Of a stretch of 64,000 nucleotides of DNA, positions 8,053-15,098 are shown one piece after another. Numbering within the stretch: position 1 is the stretch's first letter; each line of letters opens with the position of its first letter. A model generated the notes under the pieces. That model did not search any database and was not told the origin of the DNA. It saw only the letters and a list, made by a program, of their open reading frames with translations. Location: the NCBI GenBank assembly GCA_030530685.1, contig JAUMUM010000007.1:50475-114474 (forward strand), given 5' to 3'. Made by a program: the position numbers and the translations under genes. Source of the DNA: Actinomycetaceae bacterium (GTDB lineage Bacteria; Actinomycetota; Actinomycetes; Actinomycetales; Actinomycetaceae).

Positions 8053-8897
8053 TTGCCATTGACGAGCCGTGCGTCATCTACGACCTGCCCGAGCTCGACT
8101 ACCACGCCGACCCTGTCGCGGCCGGCAGCCTGTCCTCGACCGAGGCCAAGCTCATCCTTGACTGCCCTGCCGTTCTCAAGTGGCGGCGCGCCCACGGCGA
8201 ACCACCCAAAGATTCCTACGATTTCGGGCACGTCGTCCACGGCCTCGTGCTCGGTGCCGGTATGCCGGTCGAGGTCATCCCCGAGGAGATCCTGTCCACG
8301 ACCGGGGCCGCCACGACCAAGGAAGCTAAAGACTTCAAAGCAGCCGCGCGGGCCGAGGGCAAGATCCCGATCAAACAAGACGAGTACGACCGGGCGGTCG
8401 CCTGCGCTGCCGCAGCCACCAACGCCCCGGGCCTCAGCAAGATCTTCGCCAACGGCCGGCCGGAAGTCTCGGTCTTCGCGCCCGACCCGGACACGGGCGT
8501 GTGGATGCGCGGCAGGATCGACTGGGTCACAACCATCGTCGGGAAAACCATCCTCGTCGATGTCAAGACTACGCCGTCGGCCAACCCGGCCGAGTTCTCC
8601 CGCCAGGCCGCCCGCTACGACTACGCACTACAGCGCGAGTGGTACCGGGCCATCTGGGCCGCAACCCACGATGGTACCCTGCCCGACTTCGTGCACATCG
8701 TCGTCTCCAAGACCGAGCCCTACCTGGCCTGCATCGTCGATATGGACGAATCCTACGCCGCCGTCGGCCAGGCGAAGATGCGCCGCGCCCTGGCCGTCTA
8801 CGCAGAATGCCAAGCCACCGGACAATGGCCCGGCTACAACACGCGCGTCCACACGATCAGCCCGCCCGCCTACTACACCGCCTACGAGGAGGACTGA
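8031..8897 (+). CDS. PD-(D/E)XK exonuclease of the phage recombination system (DUF3799/RecE-like), 288 aa
   Basis: The catalytic core is visible: E145 in P-E-V-S-V-F, D164 in R-G-R-I-D-W-V and D177-x-K179 in L-V-D-V-K-T-T, with H70 in F-G-H-V-V-H-G upstream. This is the Cas4/RecE/YqaJ type of PD-(D/E)XK fold. In phages such proteins resect double-stranded ends for single-strand annealing. GTG 8031 has a very strong ribosome site. The gene ends one base before the start of the Sak4-like ATPase. Confidence 0.85.
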   Translation: MAATDQIVAIDEPCVIYDLPELDYHADPVAAGSLSSTEAKLILDCPAVLKWRRAHGEPPKDSYDFGHVVHGLVLGAGMPVEVIPEEILSTTGAATTKEAKDFKAAARAEGKIPIKQDEYDRAVACAAAATNAPGLSKIFANGRPEVSVFAPDPDTGVWMRGRIDWVTTIVGKTILVDVKTTPSANPAEFSRQAARYDYALQREWYRAIWAATHDGTLPDFVHIVVSKTEPYLACIVDMDESYAAVGQAKMRRALAVYAECQATGQWPGYNTRVHTISPPAYYTAYEED

Positions 8898-8898
8898 C

Positions 8899-9699
8899 GT
8901 GGCGCTGAAAACCCGACGCCCCACCGGGCGCTCTCCCTGGCCGTTCCTCCTCATCGCCGGCGGCGAGAAATGCGGCAAGTCCTACGCATGCGCCGAATTC
9001 TCGGCCTCGCCCCTGACCGGCCGGACCCTGTGGATCGAGGTCGGCGAATCCAGCGCCGACCAGTACGGCGCCCTACCCGGCGCCGACTACGAGATCGTGG
9101 ACCACGACGGGACCTTCCCCTCGATCCTCCAGGCCGCCATCGACGCCACGAGCGAGCCGGCCACCGGGCGGCCCAACGCGATCATCGTTGACTCGGCCAC
9201 CAACCTGTGGGACCTGCTGTGCGACGAACAGCAGGCCGTCGCAGCCCGACGCGGCAAAACGTCACCGACCATGGACCAGTGGAACACGGCCAAACGTCAA
9301 TGGCGCCAGTTCGTCGACGTCCTGCGCCGCCACGCCGGCCCCGTCATCGTCACCGCCAGATTCGAGCAAGTGACCGTCGTCGACGGCGGCCGCCCAACCG
9401 GTGAAAAGCAATGGAAGATCCGGGCCGAGAAAAACCTGCCCTTCGACGTTGACGGCATCGTCGAGATCCCGCACCCGCGCCAATACTACTTGTCCGGGAT
9501 GCGCTCCCTGCACCTCCAGGTCCCACCCGGAGAGCACATGCTCCTAGACGTCAACTTCACCATCGACGGCCTCCTGCGACAGCTCGACGTAGACGGGACC
9601 GACCGCGCCTACACCCCGGCCCGAGAAGACCCCGACCGGTTCACCACCGGCGACATGGGCAGACTCGACGCCCTCCTGCGACAGGAGGGCGACCAGTGA
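8899..9699 (+). CDS. Sak4-like RecA-fold ATPase, 266 aa
   Basis: Walker A is G-G-E-K-C-G-K-S at residues 21-28; Walker B is I-I-V-D-S-A-T near 93-99 (A-I-I-V-D-S). Q-W-N-T-A-K-R-Q-W and P-V-I-V-T-A-R-F fit phage AAA proteins of the Sak4 recombinase group, which pair with SSB in annealing. GTG 8899 follows the exonuclease stop by one base. It overlaps the WhiB gene by 4 bases. Confidence 0.8.
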   Translation: MALKTRRPTGRSPWPFLLIAGGEKCGKSYACAEFSASPLTGRTLWIEVGESSADQYGALPGADYEIVDHDGTFPSILQAAIDATSEPATGRPNAIIVDSATNLWDLLCDEQQAVAARRGKTSPTMDQWNTAKRQWRQFVDVLRRHAGPVIVTARFEQVTVVDGGRPTGEKQWKIRAEKNLPFDVDGIVEIPHPRQYYLSGMRSLHLQVPPGEHMLLDVNFTIDGLLRQLDVDGTDRAYTPAREDPDRFTTGDMGRLDALLRQEGDQ

Positions 9700-9953
9700 C
9701 CACAGCAACCACCACCTGGGCGCAGAACGCCTCGTGCGCCCAGGCCGACCCGGACATGTTCTTCCCCGTGGATCTCAACCAGCACACCTACGCCCCGGCC
9801 CTCGCCGTCTGCGCCTCCTGCCCCGTCATCGCCGAATGCCGCGCCTACGCCGACGCGTTCGAAGGCAAGACGAGGCCCCAGTCGTTGTATGGCGTGTGGG
9901 GCGGCGAAACTCCAAACGGCCGGTACACGCGGCGCAGAAAGGAATCAGCATGA
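9696..9953 (+). CDS. Phage WhiB-family Fe-S transcription factor, 85 aa
   Basis: The four cluster cysteines are C14, C39, C42 and C48 (C-x24-C-x2-C-x5-C), followed by the G-V-W-G-G turn at residues 66-70 and a basic tail (Y-T-R-R-R-K). WhiB proteins are restricted to actinobacteria and their phages; they bind [4Fe-4S] and sigma factor region 4. Phage WhiBs such as mycophage TM4 WhiBTM4 alter host septation and superinfection. The gene sits in the replication operon with 4-base overlaps on both sides. Confidence 0.92.
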   Translation: MTTATTTWAQNASCAQADPDMFFPVDLNQHTYAPALAVCASCPVIAECRAYADAFEGKTRPQSLYGVWGGETPNGRYTRRRKESA

Positions 9954-10840
9954 CAGACAGTAGCTTCTTCCCCACAGACAGGAACTTCTTCCCCGTCCGC
10001 CTCACGGACTTTGCCGCCATGGAGAGCCCCTACTGCCGGCTCATTGTTGGCGGGCAGAGCAATCGGCTCGTCATCGAGCTCGTGCCCGACGCCGACGGCG
10101 AGCCCGTGCCCCGCACTAAGATCAACGGCGGGCAGTACACCATCACGTGGGACGCGCTCGACCAGCTCGCCGAAATCTACGGGCTCGGCGAGCCCGACGT
10201 CGACGCGGGATACGACCTGGAAACGTTCATCGACGCCATCGAGAGGGAGGCGGACAACTACGCGGTCAGCGCATTCGCGCACTGCTCCTCAATGGAGATC
10301 TTCGCCATCTCCATGGACTACATGTGTCCCTCGCCAAGAGACGTCGTTAACGCCATCGCTAGCGCCATCCCTGACGACGTCTATGTTTGGAACGAGTACC
10401 GGGGCGGCACCGAATGGTCAATCCTCCTCTGCGAGGACCCGTGCAAGCCCATCACTCGGGCCCAGCTCGTCACGATGATGTACAACTACCATGAACAATT
10501 CCGCACCTGCTTTGGCGTGCTCGACACTACGACCGGCGTATTCTTCAGTCGGGGCCCACACACACGAGGTTCCCTTTCGGCATACACCATCAACTCCGGC
10601 TGGGAATTCGTCAAGACCATACCCGACACCGGCGACATCGTTCCCCTTAAACCCGCAGTGTTCGGCAACGGCAGCAACGAGAAACGCAGGATCTCACAAG
10701 CGTACAAGCAGTCGGCAACACCCAACGAATTCCTGCGTAACGTCGCTCGTCTAGCTCAGCGTTACGAGAGTATGCGCTCAAGGGACGTCATTGAGGATGC
10801 CTACATCCTATACCTGCATTCTTTGGACGAGAGGCTGTAG
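9950..10840 (+). CDS. Hypothetical protein, 296 aa
   Basis: ATG 9950 overlaps the WhiB stop and follows AGAAAGGA. No family is recognised. Codon use is less GC-biased than that of its neighbours after ~10,280. The sequence has several aromatic-rich stretches (V-Y-V-W-N-E-Y-R-G-G and Y-N-Y-H-E-Q-F) and a helical C-terminus (N-E-F-L-R-N-V-A-R-L-A-Q-R-Y). It interrupts an otherwise standard recombination cassette, which suggests a later-inserted accessory gene. Confidence 0.65.
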   Translation: MTDSSFFPTDRNFFPVRLTDFAAMESPYCRLIVGGQSNRLVIELVPDADGEPVPRTKINGGQYTITWDALDQLAEIYGLGEPDVDAGYDLETFIDAIEREADNYAVSAFAHCSSMEIFAISMDYMCPSPRDVVNAIASAIPDDVYVWNEYRGGTEWSILLCEDPCKPITRAQLVTMMYNYHEQFRTCFGVLDTTTGVFFSRGPHTRGSLSAYTINSGWEFVKTIPDTGDIVPLKPAVFGNGSNEKRRISQAYKQSATPNEFLRNVARLAQRYESMRSRDVIEDAYILYLHSLDERL

Positions 10841-10844
10841 GACC

Positions 10845-11216
10845 ATGGCCCGCAGCCGCAGGAGCGCACGCGACGCCGGCACTCGGTTCGAGCGGCTCGT
10901 GGCCGACTATCTCGCCGCCGCGCTCGACGACGACAGAATCGACCGGCGCGCCAAGACTGGCGCCAAGGACAGGGGCGACATCGCCGGCCTGCGCCACATG
11001 GGCGGCCGCATCGTCGCCGAATGCAAAAACACGGCACGCCTGGAGCTCTCGGCCTGGCTGGCCGAAGCCGAGACCGAGCGAGGCAACGACGACGCTTTGG
11101 CCGGCATCGTCATCCACAAACGCCACGGAAAAGCCGCCGCGGGCGACCAACTCGTCACCATGACCCTGGCCGACCTAGCCGCCATCCTCACCGGAATACG
11201 AAAGGACAACCAATGA
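10845..11216 (+). CDS. Holliday-junction-resolvase-like PD-(D/E)XK nuclease, 123 aa
   Basis: Conserved residues of the archaeal Hjc/Hjr-like phage nuclease pattern are seen: E16 in T-R-F-E, D45 in K-D-R-G-D-I, and E59-x-K61 in V-A-E-C-K-N. The rest (W-L-A-E-A-E-T-E-R-G-N-D and V-I-H-K-R-H-G-K) is typical of small actinophage endonucleases. It probably resolves branched intermediates made by the exonuclease and ATPase encoded upstream. It overlaps the next gene by 4 bases. Confidence 0.78.
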   Translation: MARSRRSARDAGTRFERLVADYLAAALDDDRIDRRAKTGAKDRGDIAGLRHMGGRIVAECKNTARLELSAWLAEAETERGNDDALAGIVIHKRHGKAAAGDQLVTMTLADLAAILTGIRKDNQ

Positions 11217-11581
11217 CACACCCGGAAAGCATCTACGTCAACAAAGAGACAGGCGAAATCACGGGCACAGACAGCGGCGTCGAGTTCGCCACCGTCCTGC
11301 TCAACATCGCTGACGGCGCCTCGCACCAAGAGCTCTCCGATAACCTCCGCGAGCTCGTCGAGGCCGTCCAAGACACCGGCAAGTCCGGCACCCTGACCTA
11401 CACCCTCAAGGTCGCCGCAGCAGACGAAAAGGGCGAAGTCATCATCGTCAAAGACATGATCAAGCTCAAGAAACCTGAATACGAACGCGGTACGCACACC
11501 TTCTTCGCCGACAAGTCCGGCAACCTCACCCAAGACCCGCCCAACCAGACCAGCCTCTTCGAAAGGCTCACCGAAGCGTAA
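11213..11581 (+). CDS. Hypothetical phage protein of the replication block, 122 aa
   Basis: ATG 11213 overlaps the nuclease stop. The chain starts with I-Y-V-N-K-E-T-G-E-I-T-G, then a helical region (L-R-E-L-V-E-A-V-Q-D-T-G) and a strand-rich end (T-L-T-Y-T-L-K-V, E-V-I-I-V-K-D). This family is common beside phage resolvases and SSBs in actinophages, without an assigned activity as far as I know. It is followed by a strong hairpin. Confidence 0.6.
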   Translation: MTHPESIYVNKETGEITGTDSGVEFATVLLNIADGASHQELSDNLRELVEAVQDTGKSGTLTYTLKVAAADEKGEVIIVKDMIKLKKPEYERGTHTFFADKSGNLTQDPPNQTSLFERLTEA

Positions 11582-11596
11582 ACCACACACCGGCCA

Positions 11597-11642
11597 GCGG
11601 GCAGGGACGGAAAGGCCGAAAGCCCGAGCTGTCCCTGCCCGC
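11597..11642 (+). terminator. Perfect 12-bp hairpin with an internal mini-stem
   Basis: GCGGGCAGGGAC (11597-11608) pairs with GTCCCTGCCCGC (11631-11642). The 22-base loop holds a second small stem (GGC-CGAAA-GCC). It lies between two co-directional genes and lacks a T-run, so an attenuator or RNA-processing element is as likely as a full terminator. Confidence 0.5.
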
Positions 11643-11664
11643 ACCCGACAGAAAGACCACGCGC

Positions 11665-11808
11665 ATGACAATCCCCGTCCACATCGGCGAACCCACCACC
11701 TGCAACCACTGTAACAAGATGATACCTCCAGGCCTCCCAGTCTGGAGAATTTCACCACAAACCTACCTCTGCCACACCTGCCATACCGAACGGAAGACCA
11801 CGCGATGA
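11665..11808 (+). CDS. Tiny double-CxxC (zinc-ribbon-like) protein, 47 aa
   Basis: ATG 11665 opens a 48-codon frame with C-N-H-C at residues 13-16 and C-H-T-C at 36-39, the spacing of a small zinc ribbon. Its TGA overlaps the ATG of the replication gene (11805), so the two are coupled. The frame is too short for most gene finders. The strict operon fit and the cysteine pairs argue that it is real. Function unknown; nucleic-acid binding is plausible. Confidence 0.65.
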   Translation: MTIPVHIGEPTTCNHCNKMIPPGLPVWRISPQTYLCHTCHTERKTTR

Positions 11809-12809
11809 CCTGGTTCAAAGTTGACGATAAGTTCTGGTCCCACCCAAAGATCCTGACCTGCTCCCTGGAAGCCCGCGGCCTATGGATCACCGCCGGCTCC
11901 TACTGCTCAGAGCACGAGACGGACGGGTTCGTCCCTGCCCAGGCCATAGCCCTCTTCGGATTCCTCACGCAAAGCCCGCGTGACGTCACACCACATGTCA
12001 CACAGGACGTCACACAGAACGCCGCTCACAGCGTTCGCGGTCTCGACCCCGCAGTCGACGAGCTCGTGCGCGCCGGATTGTGGGTCGAAATCGACGGCGG
12101 ATACCTCTTCAACGACTGGTCCGACTACCAGCCGACAGCGAAGGAGATAGCCGAGAAAAGGGCGTCAGCTCGCCAAAGAAAGGCGAAAGAGCGAGCGAAG
12201 AAAGCACGCGAATCCTCCGCCAAACGGCCGCAAAATGTCACGCGTGACGTCACACCACATGTCACACGTGACAACCCGGAGCATGTCACACCCCTCCCGA
12301 CCCGACCTATATATACATCTAGAGAAGTCACTAACGTTCCTTCTCTAGATGGGGGTGTGGGGGAAGGGAACAACGCCACCGCCAGCCCCGAACCCGCCAA
12401 GCCCGACGGCGCTGACGCGCCCGCCGCCACGGCGGCGCACCAAGCACCCAAAGCCAAGCCAGCCAAACGCGCAACCCCACTGCCCGACGATTGGACCCCC
12501 AACCCCACCCACGCCCACATCGCCGCCGAAAACGGCGCCAACGTCGCCCTCGAAGCCGCCAAATACCGGGATTGGCTCACCGCCACCGGCCGCACCTACC
12601 GCGACCACGACGCCGCCTTCCGCAACTGGCTCCGCCGCGCCACACCCACACCCAGCCCTGCACCCACCACCACCGCGCCACACGACGAGCTCGCCGCAGC
12701 ACGCAAAGCCCGCCGCCAACGCAACGAACCCAAACCCGACGCCGTCCCACCAACCCGCGAATTCCTCGACCTGAAAGCCAAACTCACACACCGCGAAGGA
12801 GTCTCATGA
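11805..12809 (+). CDS. Phage replisome organiser / replication initiation protein, 334 aa
   Basis: The N-terminus (W-F-K-V-D-D-K-F-W-S-H-P-K-I-L, then G-L-W-I-T-A-G-S-Y-C-S) is the winged-helix start found in many actinophage DnaD/gp36-like replication proteins. A low-complexity, repeat-coded centre (D-V-T-P-H-V-T-Q-D-V-T and T-R-D-V-T-P-H-V-T-R-D) and basic helices lie at ~55-175; a D-W-T-P-N-P-T...W-R-D-W-L-like C-domain (F-R-N-W-L-R-R) follows. By analogy with lambda O, the repeats inside the gene may be the origin it binds. Confidence 0.75.
   Translation: MTWFKVDDKFWSHPKILTCSLEARGLWITAGSYCSEHETDGFVPAQAIALFGFLTQSPRDVTPHVTQDVTQNAAHSVRGLDPAVDELVRAGLWVEIDGGYLFNDWSDYQPTAKEIAEKRASARQRKAKERAKKARESSAKRPQNVTRDVTPHVTRDNPEHVTPLPTRPIYTSREVTNVPSLDGGVGEGNNATASPEPAKPDGADAPAATAAHQAPKAKPAKRATPLPDDWTPNPTHAHIAAENGANVALEAAKYRDWLTATGRTYRDHDAAFRNWLRRATPTPSPAPTTTAPHDELAAARKARRQRNEPKPDAVPPTREFLDLKAKLTHREGVS
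11985..12351. other. Candidate phage replication origin: 12-bp-phased GTCACAC iterons plus AT-rich hairpin
   Basis: GTCACAC (or GTCAC) begins at 11985, 11997 and 12009, and again at 12237, 12249, 12261 and 12285; every interval inside a cluster is 12 bp or 24 bp. An AT-rich stretch (ATATATACA) follows at 12309-12317, then a perfect hairpin, CATCTAGAGAAG (12316-12327) with CTTCTCTAGATG (12340-12351), loop 12 bases. Iterons plus an unwinding region inside the initiator gene match the lambda-type origin layout. Confidence 0.55.
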
Positions 12810-13285
12810 GCGCCACCACCACCGTCCAAGGCCGCCTCGGCCACAACCCCGAAATCCGCTACACGCCAAGCGGAAGCCCCGTCATCGAGGCCTCCCTATG
12901 CGCCACACCCCGCAAGCGCGACCGGCAAACCGGCAAATGGTCCGACGACGGAGCACCCCTATGGATCCGAGCCACCTTCTGGGACGAAACCGCCGAATGG
13001 CTCGCCGAAACCGCCCGACAAGGCGACCAAATCGCCGCCACCGGAAACCTCGCCCTCGAAGCCTTCACCCGCACCGACGGCACCCCAGGAACAGCCCTCC
13101 TCCTCCGACACGCCCGCCTCCTCGGCATCATCCCCCGCCGCTCAAACACCCCCCAGGCTCCACAGAATCGATTCTCAGAGCCAAACAGGCCACAGCCTAG
13201 CCCCCGCTATCCAAGCGGCACGAACGGCCCTCAAAACGGCTCCTGGAGCTTCGGGCAAGCAGCAACCGACCAGCCACCCTTCTAA
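12806..13285 (+). CDS. ssb: Single-stranded DNA-binding protein, 159 aa
   Basis: The OB-fold core is residues ~1-110: V-Q-G-R-L-G-H-N-P-E-I-R, then W-I-R-A-T-F-W-D-E-T-A-E-W and A-A-T-G-N-L. A Q/P/G/S-rich tail ends D-Q-P-P-F, a weak version of the D-D-D-I-P-F tip that recruits host partners. It overlaps the replication gene by 4 bases. It probably coats ssDNA for the phage replisome and the Sak4-like annealing system. Confidence 0.88.
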   Translation: MSATTTVQGRLGHNPEIRYTPSGSPVIEASLCATPRKRDRQTGKWSDDGAPLWIRATFWDETAEWLAETARQGDQIAATGNLALEAFTRTDGTPGTALLLRHARLLGIIPRRSNTPQAPQNRFSEPNRPQPSPRYPSGTNGPQNGSWSFGQAATDQPPF

Positions 13286-13300
13286 CCACCAAGGACACCC

Positions 13301-13984
13301 ATGAACACACCCGCACAAACCCGCCAAAAACTCCACGAAATCCACCACATGACCCGCCACCTACCCGACGCAATCGCCACCATCCTCGGAATCCACGCCA
13401 ACCCCACCACCACAACAAGCCACATCCAACCCGACCCCATCGGAACCATCCTCACCCAAGCCCACACCACCACCGCCACACTCGACCCACTCGACCAACT
13501 CGCCACCGAATGGGCCACCACAAAAAGCGAACAAATATGCGAACCAGTCGCACTATACCTCGCCGCACGTACCGACTGGGCCGCCACCCACTGGCCCGGC
13601 TGGGACACAGCCCAACACACCATCAACACCGTCCACCGGCGCCTCGCCCACATCACCGGCTACGCCCCCGAACGCTCCAACCGCCACTGCCCCTACTGCC
13701 ACGAACCCCTCACACGCACCCCCGACACCCACGGACTACCAGACATCTGGAGCTGCGCCACCTGCGACCGCGCCTGGCACATCACCGACACCCACGACAC
13801 CCTCGCCGACACCCAACGCGCACTCCTCGCCCAAACCAACGTCCACGTCAGCCGAGACCAAGCCGCCACCATCCTCGGAATCAACCGGTCCACCCTGCGC
13901 ACCTGGATCAGACGCGGCCACCTCACCGAAACCAGCGACGGCATCAGCCTCGCCGACGCAAGGAACCTCGCCGCGCGCCATTAA
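13301..13984 (+). CDS. Phage protein with zinc ribbon and C-terminal HTH, 227 aa
   Basis: C-P-Y-C and C-A-T-C at ~residues 129-153 form a zinc-ribbon motif. The last ~50 residues are a MerR/HTH_17-like helix-turn-helix: S-R-D-Q-A-A-T-I-L-G-I-N-R-S-T-L-R-T-W-I-R-R-G. The first half is helical and Thr/His-rich because of extremely C-rich codons. This architecture suggests a DNA-binding regulator of late genes or an RNA-polymerase-associated factor, but the activity is not known. Confidence 0.65.
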   Translation: MNTPAQTRQKLHEIHHMTRHLPDAIATILGIHANPTTTTSHIQPDPIGTILTQAHTTTATLDPLDQLATEWATTKSEQICEPVALYLAARTDWAATHWPGWDTAQHTINTVHRRLAHITGYAPERSNRHCPYCHEPLTRTPDTHGLPDIWSCATCDRAWHITDTHDTLADTQRALLAQTNVHVSRDQAATILGINRSTLRTWIRRGHLTETSDGISLADARNLAARH

Positions 13985-14081
13985 GCCGCTGTATGCTGGC
14001 AGCGGCTCCCTTGGGCTGGACCAGACCTTTCACGTATCCCGTATTGCTGAGGTTCTGAGTCAGTGAAGGGAGGTGAGATCG

Positions 14082-14213
14082 ATGGGTGAACGCGATCGCT
14101 CGTCGGGCAAGGAAAAAGCCCGGATACTGCGCTCTGTGCTTCGGATCGCGCAGATCCAGGCCTTTGCCCTTGCTATCGTCGCTCTCGCACTGCTAACCGC
14201 AGTGCTTAAGTGA
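14082..14213 (+). CDS. Tiny single-TM membrane protein, 43 aa
   Basis: ATG 14082 is preceded by AAGGGAGG. The product has a charged N-terminus (G-E-R-D-R-S-S-G-K-E-K-A-R) and one hydrophobic helix (F-A-L-A-I-V-A-L-A-L-L-T-A-V-L). It is the last rightward gene before a convergent leftward operon and ends before a hairpin. Function unknown. Confidence 0.6.
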   Translation: MGERDRSSGKEKARILRSVLRIAQIQAFALAIVALALLTAVLK

Positions 14214-14221
14214 CGACTCAC

Positions 14222-14256
14222 GGTTAGGCACACGGTTTCAGGCCATGTGCCTAACC
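14222..14256. terminator. Bidirectional terminator hairpin
   Basis: GGTTAGGCACA (14222-14232) and TGTGCCTAACC (14246-14256) form a perfect 11-bp stem with a 13-base loop. It lies between the end of the rightward early operon and the end of the leftward operon, where a shared terminator is expected. Confidence 0.7.
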
Positions 14257-14302
14257 CCCATTATGCCAGCACCACCACCACAGCGAAAGACAACCGCAGG
14301 CC

Positions 14303-14728
14303 TCACGCGCTATCGGGAGGCGTGACGATCGGGGTGCCGGGCACCTCGCACGCGGCTCGGTAGGCAACCGCCCGCCACCAGCGGGCCGTCAAATCCTCGA
14401 ACCCCGGCCGCGCCGCATGCAGCTGCTCATCGCTCCTGTACACGACGATAGCCGCCTCAGGGTCGCGCGAGTCCAGAAGCGCCTGCACGACGTGCTCAAC
14501 ACACTCGGCCGTGTAGGCCTCAAGGGCTTCGACCTCGCTGCGCACCCGGTACGGGATCGGGTCACGGCCCGCCTCCCACGCCCGCACGGTGCGGGCATTG
14601 ACCCGCAGCAGACGAGCCAGCGCCTCACTGGTCAGCCCGAGCGCTTCGCGCACCGTCTGCAACTCCACACCCGGCATACGATCACCAGCATCACGATCAC
14701 GAGCCGCGTCGCCTGTCTGGCCACTCAT
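14303..14728 (-). CDS. YdiL/DUF1870-like HTH regulator, Aca2-type candidate, 141 aa
   Basis: Start ATG 14728 is chosen for its AAAGGAG site. From ~residue 18 the chain reads E-L-Q-T-V-R-E-A-L-G-L-T-S-E-A-L-A-R-L-L-R-V-N-A-R-T-V-R-A-W-E-A-G-R (in two halves an XRE HTH), then an all-helical part and W-W-R-A-V-A-Y-R-A-A near the C-terminus. This order resembles YdiL/DUF1870 proteins, the fold of anti-CRISPR-associated Aca2. It overlaps the upstream gene by 32 bases; a palindrome covers their common promoter, suggesting autorepression. Confidence 0.65.
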   Translation of the reverse strand: MSGQTGDAARDRDAGDRMPGVELQTVREALGLTSEALARLLRVNARTVRAWEAGRDPIPYRVRSEVEALEAYTAECVEHVVQALLDSRDPEAAIVVYRSDEQLHAARPGFEDLTARWWRAVAYRAACEVPGTPIVTPPDSA

Positions 14729-15011
14729 AGGCCGCTCCTTTCTGGTAGGGCAAGGCCCCGTACGGCCCGTACTTGGCGTCGAGGTAGGCCTCAAGATGAT
14801 CCCATCCCTCGTTGTATGCTGCGGCGTCCTTTGCCGTGTACTCGTAGTTTGCCCAGTCCATGTTCTCTTGGGCCTGGCGCCACGTCATCTTCGTGGACCA
14901 CACGCCGAGGCAGTAGCCGTCCTTGTCGTAGTGGGCGTACCAGCCACGGTAAAGCTCGTTGTTGTAGTGGCGGGTGATCCGGCGGGCGGCGGTAGTAATC
15001 TCGCTAGTCAT
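14697..15011 (-). CDS. Hypothetical 104-aa protein in an Acr/Aca-like operon
   Basis: ATG 15011 has a strong site (GAAGGAGG). The product is aromatic-rich and acidic: N-E-L-Y-R-G-W-Y-A-H-Y-D-K-D-G-Y, W-R-Q-A-Q-E-N-M-D-W-A-N-Y-E-Y and Y-N-E-G-W-D-H-L-E-A-Y. No domain is recognised. It is the first gene of a leftward two-gene operon whose second gene is an Aca2-like regulator. The position is the one held by anti-CRISPR genes in known acr-aca operons, so it is a guilt-by-association candidate only. Confidence 0.65.
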   Translation of the reverse strand: MTSEITTAARRITRHYNNELYRGWYAHYDKDGYCLGVWSTKMTWRQAQENMDWANYEYTAKDAAAYNEGWDHLEAYLDAKYGPYGALPYQKGAAYEWPDRRRGS

Positions 15012-15068
15012 CTCGGGCCTCCTTCAGACTCCGGGCTGTGGGGCCTATCCCCTCAACCTCGCACCTCT

Positions 15069-15098
15069 AGTATACCCCCTATTTTAGGCTGTATACAA
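15069..15098 (-). promoter_or_regulatory. Leftward promoter covered by a 27-bp palindrome
   Basis: On the minus strand TTGTAT (15098-15093), an 18-base spacer and TATACT (15074-15069) form a promoter. GTATAC at 15070-15075 and 15091-15096, plus CCTA 15078-15081 and TAGG 15085-15088, share one centre at 15083, so the core promoter is a single imperfect palindrome. This is how Aca-type regulators repress their own operons. Confidence 0.65.

Noticed and set aside
11985..12291. GTCACAC repeats as a CRISPR array
   Set aside because: Units are 12 bp with no unique spacers of 25-40 bp, and they lie in frame inside a gene.
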